Shown piece after piece: positions 1 to 10,000 of a stretch of DNA of 55,590 nt (the stretch's first letter is position 1; each line of letters opens with the position of its first letter). The DNA is from Vasconcelosia minhoensis LEGE 07310 (GTDB lineage: Bacteria; Cyanobacteriota; Cyanobacteriia; Phormidesmidales; Phormidesmidaceae), in the NCBI RefSeq assembly GCF_015207255.1, contig NZ_JADEXG010000032.1, positions 1 to 55,590 on the forward strand, read 5' to 3'. The position numbers and the translations under genes are program-made. Below the pieces are notes generated by a model, which was not told the DNA's origin, did not search any database, and was given only the letters and a program-made list of their open reading frames with translations.

Positions 1-4
1 GGGG

Positions 5-43
5 TGGGTAGAATAGAGGGGTAGATGGGTAGAGGGTAGAGGG
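5..43. repeat. G-rich heptad-like short repeat
   Basis: The first bases are built from imperfect repeats of GGGTAGA (for example GGGTAGA at 7-13 and a run of GGGTAGAGGGTAGAGGG at 27-43). Such short tandem heptamer-like repeats are common between cyanobacterial genes. It lies directly in front of the first GTPase gene and may extend left of the window. Confidence 0.6.
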
Positions 44-45
44 TT

Positions 46-1509
46 GTGGGTATTGCGCTGAAGCGTCCGGTACTGGTGGGTGGACTGGGGTTGACGGCTG
101 GGCTATGGCTGCTGGATGTGGTGGAGCAGTCGCCGGTGGATAGCTCGATGATGATGGGCGCGATCGCGCTCGGCTCTGGGCTCTGGTGGCTAAAAAATCT
201 GGGCAAGCCAACCGTTCCCGTTTGGGAAAAGCCCGCCGCCGCAGACCGCGCTGCCGTGGAAGCCGCGCTAGCCGAAGTCAATGCCGTTTTAGAAGCCCTG
301 GCGACTGAAGCCGAATTCAACCCCTCATCGCTGACTGCGATTGAATCCCAGATCGCCACCCAGCGCCAGGCCCAGGCTGACATTCTCAAAGGCTTAGACC
401 GGGGTTTAGACCGGGGCTTAGACCGGACGGATCTAACGCTGGCCATCACCGGCGGCAAGGCCGTTGGGAAGACTGCGCTAGCCGCCCAGCTGACCGCGAA
501 CTGGCAAGCTGAACAATCCCAAATTACCCTGCTGGACATAGGCGAAGCCCAGACCGCCGAGCTGGCTGCTGCCGACCTAGTGCTATTCGTCGCCGCTGCC
601 GACCTGACCGATTCAGAATTTCAGCAGGTCCGGACATTCGTCGATGCGGGACAGCCGCTGCTGCTAGTTTTCAATAAGCAAGACCAGTATGCGCCGATGG
701 AGCGAGCCCAGATTTTGCAGCGTATGCAGGCACAGATGGCGGAATTAGGGGTGGAGGGAGTCGCGATCGCGACCGTCCCCAGCCCAATCAAAGTCCGCCG
801 TCATCTGCCCAATGGCGAGGTGGAAGAAACCTATGAGCAGCCCGCACCTGAGCTAGACGCCCTGACCGCAAAGCTGACCCAGCAGGTTGAGCAGGAAGCT
901 CAGACATTAGTGATGGCCACGGCCCTGCGCCAGGCCAAAGCGCTGAAAGTATCTGCCCAGGCCTTGCTCAACGACCAGCGCCGCCAGCAGGCCTTACCCC
1001 TGGTCGAACAGGCCCAGTGGATTGCTGCCGGAACCGCCTTTGCCAGCCCGCTGCCGACCTTAGATCTGCTCGCGACGACGGCTATCAACGCCCAGCTGAT
1101 CCTCGACCTGGGAGCGGTCTACGGTCAGAAGTTCTCCCTGGAGCAGGCCAAAGCCGCCGCGGGTACCTTGGCCGAGCTCACCGTCAAGCTCGGCCTGGTT
1201 GAGCTCACCAGCCAGGCCCTGAGCAGCCTGCTCAAAAGCCACGCCGTCACCTACGTCGCGGGCGGCGTCCTCCAGGGCGTCAGCGCAGCCTATCTGACCC
1301 ATCTGGCCGGGCTCAGCCTGATTGACTTTTTCGAAGCCCAAAGCCAGCTCGACCCCCGCGATCGCCAGTTCACCTTTGCCCAGCTTGGCCCCCGGCTCCA
1401 GGCCCTCTTCCAGCAGGGCACGGGACTTCAGACCTTTGCCCGCCAGGCTCTGAAGCATCTGCCCAGCTCGCAGGCGGTGACGGTAGATGCCTCAGCCGCG
1501 TCTCTCTAG
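46..1509 (+). CDS. GTPase with DUF697-type C-terminal region
   Basis: A 487-residue P-loop GTPase. The nucleotide site shows as GGKAVGKT (about residues 136-143) and the G4 motif as NKQD (about 210); the usual DxxG of G3 is degenerate (DIGEAQT). Residues 1-50 include a hydrophobic stretch. Residues 290-440 are Ala/Leu-rich helices with the look of the DUF697 (YcjF-like) membrane-associated region that follows GTPase domains in cyanobacteria. The GTG at 46 is the first possible start after an in-frame TAG at 37-39; there is no clear ribosome site. The next gene starts 9 bases downstream and has the same architecture, so the two are probably co-transcribed and work together at a membrane. The exact role is unknown. 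Confidence 0.85.
   Translation: MGIALKRPVLVGGLGLTAGLWLLDVVEQSPVDSSMMMGAIALGSGLWWLKNLGKPTVPVWEKPAAADRAAVEAALAEVNAVLEALATEAEFNPSSLTAIESQIATQRQAQADILKGLDRGLDRGLDRTDLTLAITGGKAVGKTALAAQLTANWQAEQSQITLLDIGEAQTAELAAADLVLFVAAADLTDSEFQQVRTFVDAGQPLLLVFNKQDQYAPMERAQILQRMQAQMAELGVEGVAIATVPSPIKVRRHLPNGEVEETYEQPAPELDALTAKLTQQVEQEAQTLVMATALRQAKALKVSAQALLNDQRRQQALPLVEQAQWIAAGTAFASPLPTLDLLATTAINAQLILDLGAVYGQKFSLEQAKAAAGTLAELTVKLGLVELTSQALSSLLKSHAVTYVAGGVLQGVSAAYLTHLAGLSLIDFFEAQSQLDPRDRQFTFAQLGPRLQALFQQGTGLQTFARQALKHLPSSQAVTVDASAASL
391..426 (+). repeat. In-frame 12-bp tandem repeat, three copies
   Basis: Three near-identical 12-bp units (GG[C/T]TTAGACCGG) encode Gly-Leu-Asp-Arg three times, just before the P-loop of the first GTPase. 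The unit length keeps the frame, so copy number could vary between strains without breaking the gene. Confidence 0.85.
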
Positions 1510-1518
1510 CCCAACGCC

Positions 1519-2922
1519 ATGACGCCGTCTTCTCCCCATCCCCTGGTTAAGCAGGCCCGCAGCAGTTTGCGACAGGCCGTTGACCGCTTTATTCCGCAGC
1601 TGAAGCTGGCCCGTCATGACGATGTTGGCTTGCAGCGGCAGGCGGCGGTTAAACAGGGTATTGACCAGCTCACCAGCCTAATGGGCAAGCTTGACGGCTC
1701 CCTGCTGCGAGTTGCGGTCTTTGGCCTAGTCAGCCGAGGCAAGTCAGCCGTACTCAATGCCCTAGTGGGCGAAAAAATCTTGGAAACCGGCCCGCTCAAC
1801 GGAGTGACCCAGTGGCCCCGCTCCATTTACTGGACACCTTTGGTCGAAACGATTCACTCACCGGGGCAGCTGCTTAAAATTGAGCTGATTGATACGCCGG
1901 GGCTAGATGAGGTGGCCGGGCAGGCGCGGGGCAAAATGGCCGAGGAGATCGCCCGGCAGGCCGACCTGATTCTGTTTGTAGTTTCCGGCGACATCACCCG
2001 CACCGAATATCAGGCCCTGCGGCAGCTCCATGACACCAAAAAGCCGCTGTTGCTGGTATTTAACAAAGTTGACCTCTATCCCGAAACCGACCGACAGGCT
2101 GTCGCCAAGAATCTCCAGGCGCTGTGGCAGCAGTCTGAGCAGCGGGCCGCCCTGCCGACTGGCAGTCTGGTCGATGACATCATTCTGGTGGCGGCTGAGC
2201 CCAGGGCCGTGCCGGTGCGGGTCGAATGGCCCGACGGTCGCGTCACCGAAGAGTGGGAAACGCCCCCGGCGCAGATCGAGTCGCTGAGGCAGGCGCTGAT
2301 TCGCCTGGTGCAGACTGAGGGGCCAACGCTGGTGGCCCTGAACGCGCTGCGGCAGGCCGAGCGGATTGAGCAATCTCTGGCCCAGGCCACTACGGCGCTG
2401 AATCAGGGCGATGCCGAGCAGATTATCTGGCAGTATGCAAAATATAAAGCGATCGCGGTTTCCCTCAACCCCATCGCCATCCTCGACCTGCTCGGCGGCA
2501 TCACCTCTGACCTAGTGATGATCCGCTCCCTGGCCAAACTCTACGGCTTCCCCATGACTGGCTTTGAAGCCAGCAGCCTCTGGCAGGCGATTGTCCGTAG
2601 CTCCGGTGTGCTGCTGCTGAGCGAGCTGGGCGGCGGCCTGCTGCTGGGCTTTGGCAAGAGCGGCGCGGCAATCTGGAGCGCCTTTGAAAGCGTCTCGGGG
2701 TTCACCGCCTACGCTGGGGTAATGGCGGCCCAAGCCGGGGCGGCAGGCTATGGTACCTACGCTGTTGGCCAGGCTGCTAAGGTCTACCTAGAGCAGGGCT
2801 GTAGCTGGGGACCCCAGGGCGTAAACACCATCATGCAAGAGATTGTGGCCCAGTCAAAGCAAGACTCAACCCTAGATCGCCTCCGCCAGGAAATCCGCGA
2901 GACGATTGGGGTTAAGAGATAG
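1519..2922 (+). CDS. GTPase with DUF697-type C-terminal region (second copy)
   Basis: A 467-residue GTPase with a complete motif set: G1 GLVSRGKS (about 69-76), G3 DTPGLDE (about 125-131) and G4 NKVD (about 182-185). The N-terminal 60 residues are helical. The C-terminal half (about 290-440) has hydrophobic Gly/Ala-rich helices of the DUF697 type, suggesting membrane association. It lies 9 bases after the preceding GTPase and shares its order of domains, although the two are clearly diverged: this one keeps canonical G3, the first does not. One may be the active enzyme and the other a partner; that is inference. ATG start within GCCATGACGCC. Confidence 0.88.
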   Translation: MTPSSPHPLVKQARSSLRQAVDRFIPQLKLARHDDVGLQRQAAVKQGIDQLTSLMGKLDGSLLRVAVFGLVSRGKSAVLNALVGEKILETGPLNGVTQWPRSIYWTPLVETIHSPGQLLKIELIDTPGLDEVAGQARGKMAEEIARQADLILFVVSGDITRTEYQALRQLHDTKKPLLLVFNKVDLYPETDRQAVAKNLQALWQQSEQRAALPTGSLVDDIILVAAEPRAVPVRVEWPDGRVTEEWETPPAQIESLRQALIRLVQTEGPTLVALNALRQAERIEQSLAQATTALNQGDAEQIIWQYAKYKAIAVSLNPIAILDLLGGITSDLVMIRSLAKLYGFPMTGFEASSLWQAIVRSSGVLLLSELGGGLLLGFGKSGAAIWSAFESVSGFTAYAGVMAAQAGAAGYGTYAVGQAAKVYLEQGCSWGPQGVNTIMQEIVAQSKQDSTLDRLRQEIRETIGVKR

Positions 2923-2940
2923 GGCAGCTATGGGCAGACG

Positions 2941-3111
2941 TCAGCGCCGCTTTCTCAGGAGCACTAGGGCAGAAGCAGCGATAAGCATGACTAGCGGTAC
3001 CATAACACCTACATTTAATCCTGGCTGACTGTCAGCTTCAGCCGCCGACCGAGTGTCGTATTCAGGCGGTACCACCAATCGATTGGGATTAGCCACCATT
3101 ATTAGACCCAT
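2941..3111 (-). CDS. Small single-span membrane protein, 56 residues (possible)
   Basis: A short ORF read directly from the minus strand. The first 33 residues are polar (with PPEYDTRS and a Gln-Pro-Gly), followed by one hydrophobic span of about 17 residues (VGVMVPLVMLIAASALV) and a basic end, RKRR, then TGA. This polar-hydrophobic-basic ending resembles C-terminal membrane or sorting tails. It starts 36 bases after the end of the 1297-residue helicase gene on the same strand, so it could be the last gene of that operon, or the surviving tail of a larger surface protein. An in-frame TGA sits three codons before the ATG. No ribosome site is obvious. Confidence 0.4.
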   Translation of the reverse strand: MGLIMVANPNRLVVPPEYDTRSAAEADSQPGLNVGVMVPLVMLIAASALVLLRKRR

Positions 3112-3147
3112 TACTAATCATGCCGTTCTGCAATGTGATCCAGAAGT

Positions 3148-6100
3148 TTACTCAGATGCCGAGCCTGCAATATCTTCTAGTAGAATCGTGTTTAGCAAAT
3201 TTAATTCGCTAGACGCCATAAAGTATCGGTTATCAAACACGGTTGCTAACTGACTAATCGCTCGCTGCCCGGCCACGGCAGCCCAGGGAAAGCCTTCGTA
3301 CCTGGCCACGACAGGCATCACAACGCCCTGGGGAATCAAAGCCCTGCCCAGCGCATTTCGCCACGTAGCGGGGTCTTCCAGCAGCTTTTGCCTAACGCCA
3401 TCCTCAGTCTGTTCGCGCCAGAAATGGGGATAGTCAATGGGTAAGGCCACAAGCATATGGTCGGTTTGGGTATCTTGTAGCGTAGAGTATTCCCGCACTG
3501 AAGCCTCTTTTTCGCGAATTAGGAGGCGGTGGAGCTCCTTAGCCGGATGCTTTAATTTGGAAGGCAACCTTCTATTCTCAAAAATTTTCCTCAGCAGCCC
3601 AAGTAGTGAGCCTCTACTTTCGTTGATGTCTCTGCGCCAGGACTCAAAGCTGAAGCTCTCTTCGGACCTTCGTCCCCGCCAGTCTTCAATCCAGAAAGGG
3701 CCTGCGCAGGTCAGCTCTGGGGGAATGATCAGAGCTTTCTGGTCAGGAATTGCCAGCAGGCTGCTGTTGGGGCGAGAGACGGTTTTCGATAGTCCCTCGA
3801 TTAGATCGTAGTCTACGAAGGACGAGCCTTTCTGGTGAGGAGACTTCCCTTTGAGCTGGAAATGGGCGAACAGTCGCTTCACCAGCTGGGAAGCTTTGGT
3901 GACTAAGGCTTTCTCTTCATCGCTGTAGCTATCATGTAAGAAAACCTGGGCTTCCTGCAAGAAGTCTCGTAAGTCGGTAGACAGGAGGCTAAGCAGTTCT
4001 TCGTCACCGACAAAACCGACTGGCACAAAAGCAATGCGCTGCCGTCGTAACCCAGCGTCACCCTTGATCCGGGTGTGAATGGTAGAGCGCAGCATGACCA
4101 GCAGCGTTAGCAGATCGCTGGACTGGCGTAGCCAGCGGCGATCGCGATCCGTCGCCCCATCGTCAATCACAAAATCATTGATCAGCATTACCAGCCGTCT
4201 GGCCTTGTCATCTCCCGACCGCTGCTCACCGGTTGCCGGATCGGTATACCAGCCCCGACCCCGATAGATCAGCTGGGCCACTTCCATCAGCGCCGCTTCC
4301 ACGTTGAACCGGGGCACTGAGGCAATGATCCGGTCCGTTTTAGGGAAGGAAACGCCCCTCGCGCCAGAAGAGGTCATCAGGAAGACGCGTACGTCATCCC
4401 GCTGCGGCTCCTGTACCAGCTTCAGCCGATCGGCCTCGGGGACGCTCTGGTCTAAAACTTTCACCTGTTCGGCAGGTAGGATGGCCTCTTTCCCTCCAGC
4501 CGTGAGGCTTTCGCGCAGCTGGCGCAAAAAGGCTTTGTCCTGGGCGAAGTAAATAATCTGCTCTGCGCCCGCTTTTAGGGCAAGCTCAATTTCGGCCTGG
4601 GCATTTTTGAGCAATTCTTCACCGGCCTGGTCTCGCACCGCTTTGCGAATGGACTGAAGCTGGCCGTCGTCGGTGAGACCTGGCGTGATGGAGGCCAGCC
4701 GAATGCTGTAGTCAATCTGGAGCGTAGAGGCCGGGTAGCTATTGGTCATCACATGCAGGGTCGGATATTTCCTCAATCCGACTTTCATTTTGGTACCCGT
4801 GACCCGAAAGGGAGCGCTACCAGCCGTCGGGCTGATTAGGATTTTGTCTGGGGCGCGATCGCCAGAATTCAAATAGCTGTTGAGCACGACCTCATTGCTC
4901 AAAGAGGCATCAGAGATAATCAGCACGACCCGGAAGGGACAGTCTTCGCCTTCAAAGGGCGCGATAAACTGCTCGCTGAGCCACTCCGCCAGGCTATGAC
5001 AAAATAGCGCCCCGGCCCCATCTCCGGCGACCTCATCGACCATCGCAATGATAGTAGGTATTTTTTGGGCAAAGGCTTTTCGCTCTTGTATGCCTAAGCG
5101 AGTATCTGCTTTGTTTTTAAACAACTTACTCAGCGCATCGACAGTGGTGCGATTCTTCAAGGCGCGGTAGCCCTGGATTGCCGCTGTCATCACTAGCCGG
5201 TTTACCTTTGGATTTTCCTTTAGCAGCTTGCGAGCAGAGGTCGCCAGCGTTCTCAGGACACCGGGTCGCTCCTTTGATCGGACGCTGTCTTCGCGTTCAT
5301 TTAGCGACTGTTTATACTTTTTAGATGAGACAATATCAGTGTCAATCTTCTGCTCATCATCCGGCGAGATAAACAGGGTATTGCAAATGGGGTGTTTGAG
5401 ATGGGTGACTCCATCCACCACAACAGCGCCATCGATCTGCCGCCTTTGAGCGGGCTGCTCCCTGGTCTGTTGCTCATGCCACTGCGGCGCGGCGGAAATC
5501 AGCTTGGCATTGGACGTGAGGGTGAGAATACCTCTGGGCTGTCCCTCAGAATTGTGGGCCAGTTTGGCCGTAACGTCGCGATTGATCACTACTCGCGGGC
5601 TGACGTAGAGAAAGCAGTAGCCTTCCGTTTGCTCAGAGAGAAATTGAGTAACAGCGGTTGTTTTGCCAATGCCGGGATTGCCTTCTAGCGCAATCACGTT
5701 CAGTTTGCCGGGCTGAGCCGCTTTGAGCCCAGCGACAACTGCTGCTGCATGGGCGTTCCTCAAGGTGATATTGCTTTCAAGTGATAGCCGCTGATTTAGG
5801 GCTGAAGCCAGATGGGAGCGGGGGTCGCTGCCGAAGAACTGTTCCAGGGCTGGGGTTGACTGAAGGGACGCGATCGCAGCTTCCACTGACAGCTGCTGCA
5901 TCGGCTTATAGAAGTCCTCAACCGTCTCAGTCAGCCTGAATTCTAGCGGCCCGTCCAGGTCGGGCGTTTCGCCAATCTGCCTGGCCTGCTTTCTGAAATC
6001 CGACGGCAGCGATCGCACCAGCTTATTGAACACCAACCGAATCTCACTCTGTAGGTCAGCCGGTGAGATATCGCGCCGCTGGCTGGCTTGCCGATAGGCG

Positions 6101-7041
6101 CGGCCCAGTGAGGCCATCAGCTGGACTCTGGGATCTAGGTCGGCGTCAGGCTCTGCAAAGGCAGCAGAAATGCTTTCCAGGCCGTTGGAGGTGACCGCGA
6201 TCGCGCTGGCCTTGCAGCGTTGAAAACGGCCCTGCTTGACTAGCACATGGACTAGCCGCTCAGTATAGGAAGACGCCTGGCAGAGCTTATAGAGTGGCTT
6301 ATCCTTGCCGCTGAAAGCTTTCAGATGGTCGGCGAGCTGGTGGCTCAGCTTTAGCTCGCTGCCTCCGACCTCGGCACAGACTCGGGCAAAGACGCCCCGC
6401 GATTCCATGTAGCGGGCATAGCGATGAATTTCATCACAGTGAGGGGCTTCAGTTCTGAAATCGGCCAGCTCAGGCAGGGCATTGCAGGAAAACTCCAAAC
6501 AGAGAATCAGATCTTGGGGCTTTTGATTTTTACGGTTAACGGCAGGACTGCCAGACTTCAGCCATAGCAGGAAGTCCGCTCTGCCGGGATAGCCTGTCTG
6601 GAGCATATCATGGTCAGCCGGACCGGGCAGATTAAACGCCGTTTTGAAGGCAAGCGCATCCTGGTCACTTTCCACATCGACAGGCGATTCAGCCGCGCCG
6701 GGCAGCGTCAGCGGGCACCAAATTGCTTCAATCCTGGGCTGCTTAGGCGCATTGTGCGCCAGGCAGGCTCGCATCGTGCTCCAGCCCAGCCCATAGCCAA
6801 ATACCAGCAGATGCCGAGTGCCGGACTCAGTCCATTCCTTTGCATTAGGGTCAGTCGTCTTGAGAGCGGCGTTAACGCCTTTCGTAATGTCCGCGATTCT
6901 GTGCTCGTGCCATTCCTTCAAAGCCGGGTGGGAGGGCAGCAGCAGCCCTTGATGCATGAGCTGAGCCAGCACGCCTCGCTGCACCGCAATTTCAAAAACG
7001 CGACCCCAGACAGACGCCTGGTCGAGAAAATTGTTTTCCAT
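3148..7041 (-). CDS. Large SF2-type helicase/ATPase with possible N-terminal nuclease-like region
   Basis: A 1297-residue protein. Walker A is GNPGIGKTT (about 451-459), a Walker B-like MVDEVAGDG lies near 665, and a motif V/VI-like stretch (SGARGVSF, then QLIYRGRGW near 915-925) supports an SF2-type helicase core of about 450-1000. Residues 150-190 contain GRADFLLWL and, after a spacer, LCLEFSCN, which resembles the D...ExK layout of PD-(D/E)XK nucleases but with Ser instead of Lys, so a nuclease is only a suggestion. The ATG overlaps the stop of the upstream 1060-residue gene (TAATG), implying translational coupling and an obligate pair. I do not recognise the family by name. Position in a helicase-rich island suggests anti-phage defence. 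Confidence 0.8.
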   Translation of the reverse strand: MENNFLDQASVWGRVFEIAVQRGVLAQLMHQGLLLPSHPALKEWHEHRIADITKGVNAALKTTDPNAKEWTESGTRHLLVFGYGLGWSTMRACLAHNAPKQPRIEAIWCPLTLPGAAESPVDVESDQDALAFKTAFNLPGPADHDMLQTGYPGRADFLLWLKSGSPAVNRKNQKPQDLILCLEFSCNALPELADFRTEAPHCDEIHRYARYMESRGVFARVCAEVGGSELKLSHQLADHLKAFSGKDKPLYKLCQASSYTERLVHVLVKQGRFQRCKASAIAVTSNGLESISAAFAEPDADLDPRVQLMASLGRAYRQASQRRDISPADLQSEIRLVFNKLVRSLPSDFRKQARQIGETPDLDGPLEFRLTETVEDFYKPMQQLSVEAAIASLQSTPALEQFFGSDPRSHLASALNQRLSLESNITLRNAHAAAVVAGLKAAQPGKLNVIALEGNPGIGKTTAVTQFLSEQTEGYCFLYVSPRVVINRDVTAKLAHNSEGQPRGILTLTSNAKLISAAPQWHEQQTREQPAQRRQIDGAVVVDGVTHLKHPICNTLFISPDDEQKIDTDIVSSKKYKQSLNEREDSVRSKERPGVLRTLATSARKLLKENPKVNRLVMTAAIQGYRALKNRTTVDALSKLFKNKADTRLGIQERKAFAQKIPTIIAMVDEVAGDGAGALFCHSLAEWLSEQFIAPFEGEDCPFRVVLIISDASLSNEVVLNSYLNSGDRAPDKILISPTAGSAPFRVTGTKMKVGLRKYPTLHVMTNSYPASTLQIDYSIRLASITPGLTDDGQLQSIRKAVRDQAGEELLKNAQAEIELALKAGAEQIIYFAQDKAFLRQLRESLTAGGKEAILPAEQVKVLDQSVPEADRLKLVQEPQRDDVRVFLMTSSGARGVSFPKTDRIIASVPRFNVEAALMEVAQLIYRGRGWYTDPATGEQRSGDDKARRLVMLINDFVIDDGATDRDRRWLRQSSDLLTLLVMLRSTIHTRIKGDAGLRRQRIAFVPVGFVGDEELLSLLSTDLRDFLQEAQVFLHDSYSDEEKALVTKASQLVKRLFAHFQLKGKSPHQKGSSFVDYDLIEGLSKTVSRPNSSLLAIPDQKALIIPPELTCAGPFWIEDWRGRRSEESFSFESWRRDINESRGSLLGLLRKIFENRRLPSKLKHPAKELHRLLIREKEASVREYSTLQDTQTDHMLVALPIDYPHFWREQTEDGVRQKLLEDPATWRNALGRALIPQGVVMPVVARYEGFPWAAVAGQRAISQLATVFDNRYFMASSELNLLNTILLEDIAGSASE

Positions 7042-10000
7042 TACTGCTGCCTCCGATGCAGGACCTGAGCCACATGGGTCAGAATTGCCGGATAGCTCAG
7101 GTAGCTCCGGCCTTTGCGCCGAGATTGGAGAATCTCAACTTCACCAGCGGCTGCTTTGGTTGTCGGAGAAATCCAGCTAAAGGGGTCTAGAACTGGCATC
7201 AGCTGTCCGCCTTTTACCCCCCGCTCAGCTTCCATAAAGTGCAGCCCGCGTAGAACCGAAACCAGGCAGGGGTGAACGGGAGAATTTCCCTCGGGGTTTA
7301 GCAGGTGCTGACGGGCTCGCTCAGTCCAGGTAATGTCAGTCACCCGCCGGTCTGACACCAGGTAGTAGGCACAAAATCCAGACTGCGGTCGTTTTTCCTC
7401 CTCAACTACATGTAACGTCGCAAAGGTGTAGATGGGAATAATGTCCCGGTCACTGTCTATCGGGAGATTGCGCTGGAAGTCAATGTGGTCCCCCGCATTC
7501 CGGATCTCAAAGGCCGCTTCTCCGCTTCCGCGTTTGCGGAGCCGGGTGGCCGGAAAAACGTCCCTCAGCATAGGATAAATGGTCAGCTCGGGAAAAGTTT
7601 GGAAGACTTCTTCGAGAAAGGCAACGGGCGTTAGCAAAGAATTATAATCCGCTGCACGATTGAGATGACGACTGCCGTAGGCGTGGGAGATGAGGATAAT
7701 ATGCTGGCAGCCCAACCCTTTCAAATGTCCAATTTCTTCCCGTACTAACCGCTGCTTTTGCAGCTCTTCCTGGGAGCTGACAATATCAGACTGCATCCGC
7801 TCGGCTTTCAACTCATAGCCTGGAAATGGCTGGTTTATGGCAGAAGCGGTGTAGCTCTGGGTCATCAACAAATGATTGCTGCTGTCGCGATCCAGAAACG
7901 GCATTTCGTCACAGGGACGGGTTGAGTAGGAAATCAGGCCAATCTGCTCAACCGCAGGTGTATTTTCGGTAGCAACCCTCAGGGGAAAGCTGCTGAGCAT
8001 GGCATCAAAAGAGCCCGATTTTACATAGCGAACGGAGCTGTCGCCGGAAGTCAGGTTTTTCAAAGTCACTCCCTGCATCCGGATGGCAGTATCCTGAGCC
8101 AGCATCGCTTCTATGGACTGAGCTGCTGCGTAGACATAACTGTCGCCTTCACTCTCGCTATCTTTTCCAGCTTCCTGGAGACGTAGCATCAGCGTGGTGA
8201 AACTATGGGAATCGTCTAGGGGCAAGGCTTGAAGACGCTTGATTAGCCGCCATAAGCAGCAGTAAGTCAGAACAGTGAAGGCAGTGATAGCGGCTGCGTG
8301 CAGCTGGTGGGTGTTTTCATTCGAATTCTTCTTATTACGAGCTAAAGTCCGAATCTCATACTCGACCTGTACAGCGGCTGGAAGTGCCCAAGATCTAGCT
8401 ATTTTCGCAGATTCCGTCAGCACGTATTCCTTATTCTTTGAAGCTTCATAAGGCACCCAGAGAACTTGCAAAAGCCGTCCAGAAAACCGCCGCTGGGCTT
8501 GAATAGTCTGAGCCTCTTGTTCTTTTATAACTAGATTATGCTCGGCCAGCTCGGTCGTAACTTTTACCGAAAACAGCAGCTGCGGAACGTCAGGGCTATC
8601 GGAAATCTCAAGGTACTTAAACCATTCAATTTTTTCCTCTGACTGGTTTTGAGAACTCTTCAGCAGGTCTCTCACGCCGGGCTCTGCCCCTTCCAGGCGG
8701 TTCCAGGCTACGATGCCATGCTTCACGCAGATGAACTGCTGCGCGGTTCGTCGCTGAGTCTGAGCCAGGATCTGACTGCCCTTGCGCTTGAGCAGGTCGA
8801 TCAGCGCATTGGCAATCTCAGTCATAGTGCTGGCGCGGCTCCGCAAGTCTTGAAGCAAATCTCTAACGAAGGCTTGAATGGAAGGATTTTCCTGTTGCTT
8901 CAGGGTACTGATTCGAGATTGGATGGCTGCCGCGATCGCGCCTACTGAAGTTTCCGGATTTGCCTCGGTGCGGCTAGGGATAACCGCATCTAGCACCAGC
9001 AGCTCAGCCAGCCGACGACGGGAAAAACTTCCAACCCTATTTTTCCCCAACAAAGCCTCTTCGAGCTTATCAAGCCGGGTGTCAAAGGCTGGCTTCTTAG
9101 TCTCAGGATTATTACCGTTAATCCGAAATCGGTAGCTCACCTCTCGCTGCACCCCATAGCTCGCCTGGCTGCTCCCCTTTTTTTCAAACATCTGAGCCTT
9201 CCCCTCGGGCCAGACGGACAGACAGTGGAAGAACGTAGCCTGATTCAGAAACTCCTGGAGGTCAAATTCGCCTCTCTCGCCGTAAAAGGCCGTCAGGTCA
9301 ATATATAGCTCGCCTGCCTTACTAGTCTCTATCAGGGCAACTACCCGGTCTACATACTCAACCAGTTTTTGGTTCTTCGCCTGCGTGCTGCTGCGGGCAT
9401 GATCTGCGATCGCTTCCATCAGCCTCACTGCGACGCTAAGCCTGACGCGGGCCAGGGCCTCGCTGTCCAGGAAATTTAAAAAACGGACAATCTGGCTATC
9501 GGCTCGTTCGCGTTCGGCGACCAGACTGGCGATCGCGCTTTCAATTTCGTCTTCTTCAGCGTCCCGCTGTTCAAGGTGAACCGCGATCGCGTCCTGCATT
9601 CGGGTAAAGCAGTCATCCGCCTCGATCCGCTCTACCGCCGATAGCACCTTGGCCACCGCCGAATCGGGAACCTTCTGAGCACCGGGAGCAAACTTCAGGC
9701 TTTGGAGTTTGGCCTGGTGGGGGGCGTCTCTAAACTTAGCTTCGGCAGCAGACGCCAGCGTTCTTAGCTGCTGGACCGGATCGTCTAGCAAAAGCTTGGA
9801 CAGCTCGCCTTCCGGCAGTGCTAGGTCTAGCACCTGGTTAATCGTGGCCATCAGCCGATCGAGGTGGCCTGGCAGCCGTTCCCGATTGCCTGCAGTAAGT
9901 TCTCCCCCCAGTTTTGCCTGCAAGCCAAATGAGGGAGGCTCAAAGTCGCGAATGAAGCCGCTGGAATCGCCCGACTTAAAGGCTTCGCAAAACTGAGGAT

